Positions 18,701 through 26,894 are shown, counted from the stretch's first letter. The stretch is DNA of 64,000 nucleotides from JADLGL01 sp050184415 (GCA_050184415.1 JBFXAJ010000018.1:4233-68232), one strand, 5' to 3'. The notes: generated from the sequence alone by a model not told the origin. Program-made: numbers and translations.

Positions 18701-20051
18701 CGGCAGCATGCGGGCCGAGGTCGGCGACCAGAACCGCCTCGACATCGCCAAGCAGGCGACCGTCTCGGCGGTGGAGCTTCTCCATCCCGAAAGCCAGGTC
18801 GTGGTGGTCGTGTTCGATTCGGAGGCGCATCTCGTCGTGCCGCTCCAGGACCCGAAGGACGACGCCGCCGTCGCCGCGGCCCTCGCGCCGGTGTCGCCGG
18901 GCGGCGGCACCGTGCTCTTCCCCGGACTCACGCAGGCCTTTGCCGAGATCGACCGCGCCGACGCGACCGCCAAGCACATCGTCGTCATGACCGACGGCCT
19001 CATCGAGCAGTTCATCGATTTCGGTCCGCTGGTCGGCGAGATGCGCCAAGCCGGCATCACCATCTCGGCGGTGGCGATCGGCGACGTCGCCGACACCGAG
19101 GTCCTCCAGAGCATCGCCCGCCTCGGCGGCGGCTCCTTCCATGCCACGCGCGACTTCCGCGCTCTCCCCGGCATCCTGGCGCAGGAGGCGCTGCTCTTGT
19201 CGGGGTCGCCGGTGCGGGACACGCCGACGCCGGTGTTCTGGGTGGACCGGTCCGACCCGTTCCTCGACGGCCTCCCGGACACGTTCCCACTGCTGCGGAG
19301 CTATGTCCTCACCAGCGCGCAGCCCGGCGCCACGGTCCACCTCGCCCTCATCGACGACGAAGGCGAGACGGTGCCGATCCTCGCGTCCTGGCACTATGGC
19401 GCCGGGCGCGTGCTCGGCTTCGCGTCCCACGGCGCCGGCTCGGGCACGCAGGACTGGCTCGAGCTCGGCGCCTTTCCGCTGCTCTGGTCGCAGGCGATCC
19501 GCCATTTCAGCCCGGCCACGCCGACGCAGGCCCTCCAGCCCGAGATCCTCCGGCGCGGCGATGCGGTCATCGCCATCGCCGAGTTGCAGGACCCCGACGG
19601 CAACCCGGTCACCGACGCGGCGGTCACGGTTGCGCCGGCGGACGGCACCGCCGGCGCCGTGCCGCTCGCCGAGACAGCGCCCGGCCACTACGCGGCCGCG
19701 CTCGGCGTCCTCGGTCCCGGCACCCATCGCCTGGCGTTCACCGCCGGCGAGCTGACGGCTTCGGCCGGCATCCACATCGGCTACCCCGCGCGGCTCAATT
19801 TCGGCCGGGCCAACACCGACTTCATCGAGGCGCTCGCGGTCGCCACCGGCGGCGACACCATCGGCGCGCTCGACGAGATCGGCCCGGCACCGGCCCGCTG
19901 GACGTTCGGCGCGGGCGCATGGTGGCCCTGGCTCGTTGCCGCCCTCGCGATCTTCATCGCGGAACTCGTGCTCCGCTACGCGCCGCCTGCGCGCCTGAAG
20001 GTTATGTCCCGAGCCGTACGGCCAAGGCTGGCAAGCGCCTCACCCGGCTGA
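15747..20051 (+). CDS. Giant membrane protein with two VWA domains (BatA-like N-terminus)
   Basis: A 1434-residue protein. The N-terminus is BatA-like: helices at about 7-23 and 57-77, then a first VWA domain with the metal-site motif DASGSM starting at Asp92. Two more helices (about 585-650) separate it from a second half that has a glutamine-amidotransferase-like Rossmann segment (YDVVVMLNVPAIDL, GRGLLLLGGEYAFGPGG) enclosing a second VWA domain with DRSGSM starting at Asp983 and VVMTDGLIEQF. A last helix lies near 1391-1411. Equivalent parts are normally separate proteins. Probable MoxR partner in quinoprotein maturation or envelope function (inference). Confidence 0.85.
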   Translation: MSFGAPLWLLAGAIVLVVILLHARRRRAVVVPSLQIWRLIDAAPVRRARLRWPPASLLLWLQIAIIFLAALALAQPRVGGGAVPDHIVYVLDASGSMRASDGGSERFAEARRALLADIRSLPTGTRFSVVIASGRPHIAVARQVDPRGAEPILERLQANDAAPTWPGVAGAIAPLLREEEEAQLVLITDGADGTAESALAGLEGASLREIIVGTGRIANAALVADIVADASDPDLWHIDGRVLMSGGAAPEALAVRFRPDGSDRFLDWDTIPVPPPAADGPDGERPFSAVLELPGPGVLVVELPPDGALNDNAFHAVLAPERQARVLILGDAPDLVRAFQAVPHVEVLAAGALPADDELYDLVVVADVAVARRPETNVLWLARGGLAADGPPPAVDDPTITGWDEEHPLSLDVAWWDAGLPLAFAVPRLEGATVLAEASGMPLVQARTTPHGREVRLAAALDGSPWIAQPGFPLFVSNLVDWLRVPRGPVAARMCTAGEPCPIEPRLLSGVVTRAGTEAWRAPAAAWLSDGVEDTFVPEHTGLHELTVGAARTVIAVNGANAVEQLGDGTAARLPAPSGGGGLDLAPWLLSLALVALVVEIILARRAAALRQASADPRTRRRQSVQLALRVVAVLLVLAAILQLPLPEQQAAENRVVLLGPEAGTAAAEALAMAGAGIVTAEPTAILRDIGAADPGPVPPAEGTTTDPAEPLRLAAAMLPGNAAGRIVLAGWDGDTAGRASAALADLAPGVTIDVVPLPAMPAAEVLVETITAPDAARAGDDLPVAAVILAGRDGPATVTVLRDGETVVRTDVDLRAGRNVIDAVVPAGTATGEILVEFEVASAADIEPGNNRDGRLVPVSAASSVLIVTPTPDWGEFLADALAVQDVTATVATPDRAPFYMRDWLAYDVVVMLNVPAIDLTTMQQEQIRDYVGIHGRGLLLLGGEYAFGPGGYYQTPLEEVSPLSSRVPREAPVAALGFVLDRSGSMRAEVGDQNRLDIAKQATVSAVELLHPESQVVVVVFDSEAHLVVPLQDPKDDAAVAAALAPVSPGGGTVLFPGLTQAFAEIDRADATAKHIVVMTDGLIEQFIDFGPLVGEMRQAGITISAVAIGDVADTEVLQSIARLGGGSFHATRDFRALPGILAQEALLLSGSPVRDTPTPVFWVDRSDPFLDGLPDTFPLLRSYVLTSAQPGATVHLALIDDEGETVPILASWHYGAGRVLGFASHGAGSGTQDWLELGAFPLLWSQAIRHFSPATPTQALQPEILRRGDAVIAIAELQDPDGNPVTDAAVTVAPADGTAGAVPLAETAPGHYAAALGVLGPGTHRLAFTAGELTASAGIHIGYPARLNFGRANTDFIEALAVATGGDTIGALDEIGPAPARWTFGAGAWWPWLVAALAIFIAELVLRYAPPARLKVMSRAVRPRLASASPG

Positions 20052-20394
20052 CGGCGAAAGGGTCGTCGCTCAGGAGGACTGGCACGCGGGCGAGCTGCAG
20101 CAGCGGGATCAGCGTCCGGGAAACCCTCATGAGCCAGAAGGCGACGGCCCGCGGCGGGCCGGATCCGGGCGCTGCGACCGACCAGCCCGTCGCTATCACC
20201 GTCCATGACGGAATCGCCGCTCGAGGGCGATCTCGATCTCATCGGGCGGATCGCGGACCATCCCGAACGGCACGGCAACGATTCGTCGGAGATCTTCGCT
20301 GGGATGAACGGCGTGGGGCGGCGCCCGGACTGGAACGTGTTCTCGAGGGCTCTGGCACGCGCGAACGTTTCCTCCCGCGGCCGCCCAGCCTCGC
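20052..20394. other. Intergenic stretch without a supported gene
   Basis: Between the double-VWA gene and murI. Short open frames exist on both strands, including a minus-strand frame with FWLMRVSRTLIPLLQLARVP, but none has a convincing start, RBS and codon pattern. No hairpin with a T tract was seen. Confidence 0.4.
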
Positions 20395-21201
20395 TCAGAA
20401 CGCGCCCATCCTCGTCAGCCCGAATGCCGCAAGTCCCCGCGCATAGGGCGCGCTGCCGACGGCGGCAGTCGAGACGAAGAGCCCGTCCGACGGCGCGTCG
20501 GGCCAGCGCTGGCCTTCGGTGAGCGCCGCCACGCGCCGCGCGATGCCGCCGGCCCCGTCGACGAACGCAACCTCCGGGGCGATTGCGGCGAGTTCCGCCT
20601 GCGCGAGCGGGAAATGGGTGCAGCCCAGCACCACCACATCCATGCGGTCGCCGCCGGGCTGGTCGAGGAGGCCGTGCATGGCATCGTGCCAGACGACGGG
20701 ATCGACCGCCTCGCCGCGCAGCTTCGCCTCGACGGCCGGGGCGAGCGCCGCGTCGCCATGGCGGAGCAGCGTCATCCCCGTCGCATGGTCGGCGGCGAGC
20801 TTGTCGACATAGTGCTGCCGCACCGTGGCGCGCGTGCCGAGGAGCCCGATGATGCCGGTCTTCGTGCTCGCCGCGGCCGGCTTGATCGCAGGCACGGCGC
20901 CGACGATCGGCACTTCGAGCGCCGCGCGGACCACGCCGAGCGCGATCGTGGACGCGGTGTTGCAGGCGATCACCACGAGGCGCGGGCGAAAGCGCTCCAC
21001 CGCCCGGCCGAGGAGGGCCGGGACGCGCGCCGCGATCTCGGTCTCGCTGCGGTCGCCATAGGGAAAGAAGGCGCCGTCGCAGAGATAGATGATGGGGGCG
21101 TTCGGCAGGCGCTTCCGGATCTCGGCGAGGACCGACAGGCCCCCGACCCCGGAGTCGAAGACGAGAAGGGGCGCGTCGAAGGGAACGTCATCGGGCTGCA
21201 T
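20395..21201 (-). CDS. murI: Glutamate racemase
   Basis: A 268-residue cytosolic enzyme making D-glutamate for peptidoglycan. Both catalytic cysteines are present in their motifs: Cys80 in ACNTAS and Cys194 in GCTHFPL. The N-terminal LLVFDSGVGGLSV and IIYLCDGAFFPYGD segments match the family. The frame is open upstream, but ATG 21201 gives the normal family length and N-terminus. It is monocistronic, with a bidirectional hairpin about 90 bases upstream of the start. Confidence 0.95.
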   Translation of the reverse strand: MQPDDVPFDAPLLVFDSGVGGLSVLAEIRKRLPNAPIIYLCDGAFFPYGDRSETEIAARVPALLGRAVERFRPRLVVIACNTASTIALGVVRAALEVPIVGAVPAIKPAAASTKTGIIGLLGTRATVRQHYVDKLAADHATGMTLLRHGDAALAPAVEAKLRGEAVDPVVWHDAMHGLLDQPGGDRMDVVVLGCTHFPLAQAELAAIAPEVAFVDGAGGIARRVAALTEGQRWPDAPSDGLFVSTAAVGSAPYARGLAAFGLTRMGAF

Positions 21202-21291
21202 GCGGCCCTGCGTAGCGACAGCGCGGCGCCCTGCACAGAGGGCATCGCGCGGAGGAGGGTCGCAGCCGCGCCCGGACGACGCCCAGACGGC

Positions 21292-21330
21292 AAAAGACCC
21301 GCTCCAGCCCTCGAGGCGAGCGGGTCTTTT
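21292..21330. terminator. Bidirectional intrinsic-terminator-like hairpin
   Basis: Perfect 13-bp arms AAAAGACCCGCTC (21292-21304) and GAGCGGGTCTTTT (21318-21330) with a 13-base loop; A and T runs on the two sides make it usable in either direction. It lies between divergent genes (murI and the PRC-barrel gene), where a terminator is not expected, so it may end an unannotated short transcript or act as an attenuator. Confidence 0.75.
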
Positions 21331-21492
21331 GGTGACGGAGGCAACCGATGCTTCCGCCCTCTCCCGTTTCAACCCCTCCGCCCCCAACGCGTTCCCGAAC
21401 ACGCTCCGAGATAGCGCCGCAGACCGGCGACCATGCGAGTGGAACCGGTCGCCGAACGCAGTGTTTCCTTAGGGGGCGACAGGAGAACGACC

Positions 21493-21795
21493 ATGGATCA
21501 TTCGAAGCACGTCCGGCTGACCCCGGCCGAGATCGTTCCGGCGATCATCGACGGAGCCACCGTCTATGGCGCCGACGACCACAAGGTGGGGTCCATCGCG
21601 CACATGCACGGCAGCGGCCCTGGCGGCGAGATCGTCATCGACGTCGGCGGCTTCCTTGGCATCGGCACCAAAAGGGTCGGCGTGATGGCGAGCCAGCTCG
21701 ACTTCATGCGTGACGAAGACGGCGACGTCCACGCGGTGACCAACTGGACCAAGGAAGAGCTCAAGGCGATGCCCGAGCACGAGGAGCCGTCGTAG
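21493..21795 (+). CDS. PRC-barrel domain protein
   Basis: A 100-residue protein with the PRC-barrel pattern: GATVYGADDHKVGSIAHMHG, then EIVIDVGGFLGIGTKRVGV and a helical tail WTKEELKAMPEHEEP. Such small cytosolic proteins are common in alphaproteobacteria and often respond to stress; their binding partner is unknown. ATG 21493 is preceded by AGGAGAACG. Monocistronic. Confidence 0.85.
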   Translation: MDHSKHVRLTPAEIVPAIIDGATVYGADDHKVGSIAHMHGSGPGGEIVIDVGGFLGIGTKRVGVMASQLDFMRDEDGDVHAVTNWTKEELKAMPEHEEPS

Positions 21796-21920
21796 CGGCA
21801 GCAACGGGCCCTCCGTCGCACGCGCGACGGGAGGTGGACGGTGACTGATCAGGTGGCGTTGCGACCGTCGCCGCTGGTGCGCGGTTGCAGGCGCGGCGTG
21901 TTCCCGGCAAGCTGCGCCGC

Positions 21921-22250
21921 ATGAACCGCATCGCCGTCCTCGTCCTCGCCCTCCTCCTTCCTGCCACGCTCGCGGAGGCCCAAGGCGTCACGTTCGGGGC
22001 CGCCACCTACACGAAGCCGATCTCGGCGATGACCGAGGGCGAGCTGATCGACATGTGGGTGGTCGAGAACGGGCAATGTCGCGGCGGGCACGGGGATGAC
22101 CCGGAGACGTGGCGGGCGTGCGGGCGGCGCGATCTTCTCGACCTCGAGCTCGATGGCCGCGGCTGGTGCTATGGCCGGGCGAACGAGCCGGCGACACAAA
22201 ATGCCTGGCACCGCTGCGGCCCGGACTCGATCCGTCTGGCGCGGCCCTAG
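21921..22250 (+). CDS. Small secreted protein with conserved-looking cysteines
   Basis: A 109-residue protein. The first 21 residues (MNRIAVLVLALLLPATLAEA) are a clear signal peptide. The mature part has four cysteines, in NGQCRGG, WRACGRRDLL, GRGWCYGR and WHRCGPDS, spaced as for two disulfides, so it is probably periplasmic. Similar short proteins are seen in Hyphomicrobiales, but I know no function. ATG 21921 is used because it starts the signal peptide. Confidence 0.75.
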   Translation: MNRIAVLVLALLLPATLAEAQGVTFGAATYTKPISAMTEGELIDMWVVENGQCRGGHGDDPETWRACGRRDLLDLELDGRGWCYGRANEPATQNAWHRCGPDSIRLARP

Positions 22251-22522
22251 CTTCGGCCGAGCACCCCGTTCACTCCGCGACGCCGCTCTACGACGGAATG
22301 CCGGCGGCCGCATGCCCACGCCCCGCGGCCTGTGACCGGCGTCACACCGCACTGCCCACAGAACATGCATGCAATTGGTGCGGCGACGGCTGATGCTGCG
22401 TCGCAACGGCGGCTTCGCGGCGGTCACCCTCCGGTCTCGGGGCGCCGTTCGGCATCGGGGATAGGAGGTGCACCCCTTGATCCCCGATCCGCCGAGGCGG
22501 CCTCCTCGGTAGTCCCCTGACC

Positions 22523-22575
22523 ACCCGGGGAGGCCGTTCCCCCCGGGGGGAGGCCGTTCCCCCCCGGGGCGGTTT
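22523..22575. repeat. Short tandem repeat of a CCGGGGAGG-type unit
   Basis: GGGGAGGCCGTTCCCCC appears twice in a row with slight length differences, followed by another CCCCGGGG run. The unit is related to the palindromic repeat 100 bases downstream and may be a slipped derivative of it. From 22251 to 22522 I see nothing recognisable. Confidence 0.6.
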
Positions 22576-22668
22576 TGCGGTTGCCGAAGGGTCCATTCGC
22601 CGTCCCGCCGGCGGATTGTTGCGTGGAAGCACGCGCGGCGGACCGCTGCGGATCCACGCATCCACGAT

Positions 22669-22790
22669 CTCCTCCCCGGGCCTGACCCGGGGCCGATCGG
22701 CCGCTGCCCGGGATGCGGAATCGCCTGGATTGCCCAAGACTCCGGAAACTGCGGAGGGGCCGATAGACCCCGGGTCAAGCCGGGGAGGAG
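22669..22790. repeat. Composite palindromic repeat, copy 3
   Basis: Inverted arms CTCCCCGGGCCTGACCCGGG and GACCCCGGGTCAAGCCGGGG flank a centre with CCCAAGACTCCGGAAACTG. Both arms and centre align with copy 2 at 4046-4157. No open frame with gene-like features lies inside. The following 200 bases up to the next gene hold nothing recognisable. Confidence 0.85.
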
Positions 22791-22995
22791 CGGGTCCAGG
22801 TGGGCCTCCGACCGAGAGAGGGCGAAGTGAGCAACAGTCCCCGCTGCGGCGATGGCGTGCCGGAAGCCCGCCGCGCCCCGCGAACACGGTTAACAGAGCA
22901 TCAACCAGAATCCGCGGATTCTCTCCACAGCCTAAACCCGTGGCCGCAACGGCGCGTCGCGCCGCGCTCCGGCCTTCCCGCTTTGCGAGGTCCCG

Positions 22996-23406
22996 ATGTC
23001 CCGATCCCTTCAAAAGCGAATTCTCGTCGCCGCGATCGCCCTTGCGGCCGCCGTCGATCAGGCGAGCGCCGCGCGCCACCCCCACGGCCATGACGGCGCC
23101 GCCATCGCGAACGGCATCGCCAATGTGGCGAGGGATCTCACGGTTCCCGTCGGCATGCAGGCCTTCCACGCCGCGCCGCCGACGACCAAGACCCCGGTCG
23201 CCCCGATCGGCTTCCACGAGCATGAGCATGCGGTCATGGCCGCGTTCGGCGACCATCCGTTCGGCCGTTCGTTCGGTCTCCGTGGCCATGGCCGGCCCGC
23301 GACCGCGCAGGCGGACACCGTGATGGCCGTGGCCGTCGACGGCACGTTCGGCGTCGCAGTGCCATCGCCCGCGACGACTCGGCGTCCTGGGCTGCACCAG
23401 CACTAG
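22996..23406 (+). CDS. Putative secreted His-rich protein
   Basis: A 136-residue product. The N-terminus (MSRSLQKRILVAAIALAAAV) looks like a signal peptide with cleavage near ASA. The mature part is rich in His, with HPHGHDG and HEHEH, which might bind metal ions (inference). It has a weak GAGGT upstream. I do not recognise it, and the region is repeat-rich, so it may not be expressed. Confidence 0.5.
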   Translation: MSRSLQKRILVAAIALAAAVDQASAARHPHGHDGAAIANGIANVARDLTVPVGMQAFHAAPPTTKTPVAPIGFHEHEHAVMAAFGDHPFGRSFGLRGHGRPATAQADTVMAVAVDGTFGVAVPSPATTRRPGLHQH

Positions 23407-23567
23407 CCGTCCCGCGCCGCGCCATTTCTCGCCGTGCGCTCGCGACGAGCGGCGCGAGCCCGCGTTGACACAGTCCGATCCCGTCGTGCGGTTGCGAACG
23501 GGCGCGCAAGTGCTGGCCGGAGCCCCGCGTCTCGCAGCACGTTGCGCCGGCAGGAAACGGCAGCAGG

Positions 23568-23840
23568 TCAGGCGACCCAGCGCAGCCCGAGCTCGGCCAT
23601 GCAGCCGAGATAGACGTAGTCGAGGCCGGCCTCGGTCGCGGGGTAGCGGGCCGGACTGCTGATCAGGAGCGCGTTGAGCCGGCCGACGCAGATCGTGTCG
23701 GCCTGCTGCACCGCGCTTCGCGACGCCGTGTCGCCGGTTTCGACCACGACCCACCGGCCACTCGACTCGGTGGTCGCGCAGCTCGCCAAAGCGAGTGCCG
23801 CGATGGCCGCGCTTGCGACCGCCACCCATTGTGCGCGCAT
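23568..23840 (-). CDS. Small lipoprotein
   Basis: A 90-residue protein with a lipobox: hydrophobic stretch then LALASC, giving a lipidated Cys21. The mature part includes VVVETGDTASRSAVQQADTI and two further cysteines that could form a disulfide. GGAGGG lies right before ATG 23840, a strong start. Function unknown; probably outer- or inner-membrane anchored in the periplasm. Confidence 0.75.
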   Translation of the reverse strand: MRAQWVAVASAAIAALALASCATTESSGRWVVVETGDTASRSAVQQADTICVGRLNALLISSPARYPATEAGLDYVYLGCMAELGLRWVA

Positions 23841-24062
23841 GGAACCCTCCGCTCGGTCCGCCGAGGGAGGATACACGGCAAAGCCTTCGTCGTCGCCTGC
23901 CATCACTCCATGAGCCGCGCGGCCGCAATACCTCATCTTCTCCGTGCGGTAGGTGGCGGGAACGGCTCGTGGTGCCCCGCTTTGCCTATCCGCCCCCTGT
24001 GGGCTCGGCCGGTCGCGTGTCACCCGGCCGACGCGGCTTTGGAGGCCCCTCCGGAAGCCGCG

Positions 24063-24100
24063 GGAAGGCCCCTCGTCCGCAAGGCCGAGGGGCCTTTTCC
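24063..24100. terminator. Intrinsic-terminator-like hairpin
   Basis: Arms GGCCCCTCG (24067-24075) and CGAGGGGCC (24086-24094), extended by GGAA/TTTTCC, with a T run on the plus strand. No plus-strand gene is annotated just upstream, so it may end a short untranslated transcript. Confidence 0.6.
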
Positions 24101-24329
24101 GATCAGCCGCCTCTCCCGGCCAAGCGTCGTCGCCGCCGCCCGCCTTGGTCCCCGCGCGCCGTCTTGCGATGACCGGCACTCGTGTCACGATCCGCCAGAC
24201 GCGCCTCGAGTATCGGGCCCGCCCTCAGGCACCCGCCTCAGCGCGGGCGATCGGCCCAGTCGATTCCGCAGGATTCAGGCCGAAAGGCGGTGGAGAAACC
24301 TTAGGCCCCGCAATCACCCCGTGCGTCTT

Positions 24330-24496
24330 GTCAGCTTCCTGTCAGCCTCGATGCCGTAAGCAATGGGGACATGTCCTAACTCCTCCTTCCTGCGGGTCCG
24401 GGCCGCCGCTTTTACCGGATCTGCCGGACGGATCGGCCCAGAACGGCGTGCGGTGGCCCCCCTTAGCCAAGCCCGTTCTGGGCCGGTCCTTCTTTT
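24330..24496 (+). ncRNA. Candidate structured small RNA ending in a strong hairpin
   Basis: Within the roughly 960-base gene-free stretch 23841-24806, an unusually long stem is formed by 24430-24446 and 24473-24489 (17 bp, one G-U pair; core GGCCCAGAACGG), followed by a T-rich tail (24490-24496). About 50 bases earlier lies CTCCTCCTTCCT, an anti-Shine-Dalgarno-like run of the sort seen in alphaproteobacterial regulatory RNAs. No coding frame fits. The 5' end is a guess. It may alternatively be only a stray terminator. Confidence 0.35.
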
Positions 24497-24806
24497 GGGG
24501 TCGAGGGATGGATAGGGCGACGGTGGCGATGCACCACCCCAGTCGGGTGACCTGCTGAAAGGTTAGCCGGACCCACGCCTCAATATTGGTCGGAGAAGGT
24601 CTGCCGGCTGCGAATATTGTGGCTGGGCGGCCCATATCCTGTAGCGATTCACAGCCAATCCACGCCGGCTGCTCAAGAACAATATGACATGGCACGCCTC
24701 GTGCTCTTGCCACGGCGGTCCCGGACCGGCGGCGGCGGCAATAGTAGACCGCGTCCTGGACCATGAACCGGATGCCCGTCGGCATCCCTGGCATGGGACA
24801 GATCGA

Positions 24807-25835
24807 ATGCTTAAGCGGATACTCCTCGTTGCGGCGGGCATACTCGGGATGAGTGTGACTGCGGCCAATGCGACCTATTCCATCGCGGCCTACGACCCCG
24901 ACACCGGCCAGCTCGGCGTCGGTGTCCAGTCCAACACGCCGTGGAGCGGCGCGCGCGTCCGCTACGGCATGGCGGGCGTCGCGGCCATCGCCTCGCAGGC
25001 GAGCTCGAACCCGATGATGGGCGAGATCGGCGTCCTCCTCATCCAGCGCGGCTTCTCGCCCGAGGAGGCCCGCGACATGCTCGTCGCCATGGACAATGGC
25101 GCACCGAACCGCCAGTTCGCCATCGTGGACACGCAGGGCCGTTCGGCGGGTTGGACCGGCGAGAACAATTCAGGCTTCGCCGGCCACATCTGCCAGCCGA
25201 ATTTCTGCGTCCAGGCCAACACCATGACCGGACCCGAGGTCCAGAATGCGATGGCAATCGCCTATGTCCAGGCGACGGAAGCAGGCTTGCCGCTGATCGA
25301 GCGGATCCTCGCGGCGCTCGAGGCGGCCGAGGCCGCGGGCGGCGACCGGCGTGGCTCGGAGTCCGGCGGCATCGTGATCTTCGAGCAGCGCGCGATCGCC
25401 GATTATGGCGATCGGGCCTACGACATCCGCGTCGACGACAGCGACGCGCCGGTGGCCGAGATGCGCCGCATCTACAACGTCATCCAGGCCAATGCCCTCG
25501 GCGGCGGCGTGAACCAGCTCGTCCAGGCCGGCGACTATCCCGCGGCGCTCGCCCTCATCGACCAGACCCTCGAGCTCAACCCCGGCCGCGATGCGGCCTA
25601 CGTGCAGCGGGCGTCAGTCTACCTCGCGATGAACGACATCCCATCCGCCATCGCGGCGATGGCGACAGCGATCGAGATGAACCCCAAGGTCTACAACCAG
25701 ACCCTCCGCAACGACGATTTCGAGGTGCTGTGGAGCAACCCCGATTTCCAGGCGCTCGGGGACTACGCCGCCTTCGCTCCGCTGGTGCCGAGCGTCTATG
25801 GCGGCGAAGGCATGCCGATGCCGCCGATGCCCTAG
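24807..25835 (+). CDS. Secreted DUF1028-family protein (Ntn-hydrolase-like) with TPR-like tail
   Basis: A 342-residue exported protein with a signal peptide ending near TAANA. Processing there would leave TYSIAAYDPDTGQLGVGVQS as the mature N-terminus, the usual start of DUF1028, so Thr could be the nucleophile as in Ntn hydrolases (inference). ASQASSNPMMGEIGVLLI and RQFAIVDTQGRSAGWTG also match. After about residue 230 comes a tetratricopeptide-like segment (DYPAALALIDQTLELNPGRD). Start ATG 24807 begins the signal peptide. Activity of the family is not established. Confidence 0.85.
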   Translation: MLKRILLVAAGILGMSVTAANATYSIAAYDPDTGQLGVGVQSNTPWSGARVRYGMAGVAAIASQASSNPMMGEIGVLLIQRGFSPEEARDMLVAMDNGAPNRQFAIVDTQGRSAGWTGENNSGFAGHICQPNFCVQANTMTGPEVQNAMAIAYVQATEAGLPLIERILAALEAAEAAGGDRRGSESGGIVIFEQRAIADYGDRAYDIRVDDSDAPVAEMRRIYNVIQANALGGGVNQLVQAGDYPAALALIDQTLELNPGRDAAYVQRASVYLAMNDIPSAIAAMATAIEMNPKVYNQTLRNDDFEVLWSNPDFQALGDYAAFAPLVPSVYGGEGMPMPPMP

Positions 25836-25851
25836 CGTAGCTGAAACAGGG

Positions 25852-25882
25852 GGCTCGCCGGCATGTCCGGCGGGCCATTTTT
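25852..25882. terminator. Terminator between convergent genes
   Basis: A GC-rich stem (GGCTCGCCGG and CCGGCGGGCC arms) followed by six T's on the plus strand. It ends the DUF1028 transcript; the T run touches the stop codon of the convergent dioxygenase gene. Confidence 0.85.
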
Positions 25883-26809
25883 TCACAGCTCCGGCAACGC
25901 GGCCTCGACCGCAGCCCGCTCCGGCTCCAGGAATGGCGGCAGCTTCAGCGCCTGCCCGAGCGACTCCAGCGGCTCGTCCACGGTGAAGCCCGGGGCGTCG
26001 GTGGCGATTTCGAAGAGAACGTGGCCCGGCTCGCGGAAATAGACCGAGCGAAGATACCCGCGGTCCTTCTGCTCGGTGGTCGTGATGCCATGGTCGCGCC
26101 GAAGCTGCTCGGCCATGCGCGCCTGCGCAGCGTCGTCGGCCGCCCGGAAGGCGACGTGATGCACCGAGCCCTGCCCCTGCCGCGCCGGCAGGAAGCCTCC
26201 GGCAGCTCGGAGAATGACCACGCCGCCGAAGCCTGCCCCGTCCGCCTCGAAGCGGATGAGGCTGTCCTCCCGCGCCGTCTCGCGAAAGCCGAGGACGCCG
26301 GCAAGGACCGCCGCGGTCGGCTCCGGCCGTTCGAGCATCAGCGTGACGCCATGAAGGCCCCTGATGGCGTGTTCGGCGGGCACGGACGCGGCGTCCGCCC
26401 ATCCCGGCACAGCTCCGACCGCCATGGTTCCGACCAGCGCCAGCGCGGTGCCGTCATGGTCGGAGAAGGCGAGCACCGGCTCGCCGAACCGCCGGACCTG
26501 CGGGCGATGCGCGACGCCCTTCTCGATCAGCCGGTGGGTCCAATACCCCATCGACGCCATCGGCACGCTGAACGCGGTCTCCTCGGCCTGGCCGATCCCG
26601 TTCCGACCTGGTCCCGTCGAGGGGATCGGAAAGAAGGTCAGGATCGACCCCGGGCGCCCGGCTCCGTCGCCGAAATAGAAATGGTACATGCCGGGGTCGT
26701 CGAAATTGACGGTCTTCTTGACGAGGCGCAGCCCCAGGACCCGCTCGTAGAAATCGAGGTTGCGGGAGGGATCGCCACAGATGGCGGTCACGTGATGAAT
26801 GCCCGGCAT
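25883..26809 (-). CDS. Ring-cleaving-dioxygenase-type VOC protein
   Basis: A 308-residue cytosolic protein made of two vicinal-oxygen-chelate halves. The first opens with MPGIHHVTAICGDPSRNLDFYERVLGLRLVKK in family style, then NFDDPGMYHFYFGDGAGRPG; the second has IRGLHGVTLMLERPEPTAAV. GSVHHVAFRA and HVLFEIATDAPGF near the C-terminus supply probable metal-binding His and Glu. Members (PcpA/LinE-like) cleave hydroquinone-type rings, but many genomic copies have unknown substrates. Monocistronic. Confidence 0.85.
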   Translation of the reverse strand: MPGIHHVTAICGDPSRNLDFYERVLGLRLVKKTVNFDDPGMYHFYFGDGAGRPGSILTFFPIPSTGPGRNGIGQAEETAFSVPMASMGYWTHRLIEKGVAHRPQVRRFGEPVLAFSDHDGTALALVGTMAVGAVPGWADAASVPAEHAIRGLHGVTLMLERPEPTAAVLAGVLGFRETAREDSLIRFEADGAGFGGVVILRAAGGFLPARQGQGSVHHVAFRAADDAAQARMAEQLRRDHGITTTEQKDRGYLRSVYFREPGHVLFEIATDAPGFTVDEPLESLGQALKLPPFLEPERAAVEAALPEL

Positions 26810-26894
26810 GGTGCGTCCCTCCGCGAATCCAGGTCGCGAGCGTTATCATCCCCATGGCGATATCCAAGCAGCGCGGATGCGGGCGACGCCGACG

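Noticed and set aside
15717..19775. 1352-codon open frame antisense to the double-VWA gene
   Set aside because: Low-complexity Arg/Asp/Gly-rich product with no domain. Long antisense frames are expected at this GC content, and the plus-strand product has recognisable domains.
20002..20199. 65-codon minus-strand frame with a hydrophobic stretch
   Set aside because: No RBS, unclear start and no family; insufficient to call a gene.
22342..23928. 528-codon minus-strand frame across repeats and two small genes
   Set aside because: It reads through palindromic repeats and Arg/Gly-rich sequence with no domain; an artefact of high GC.
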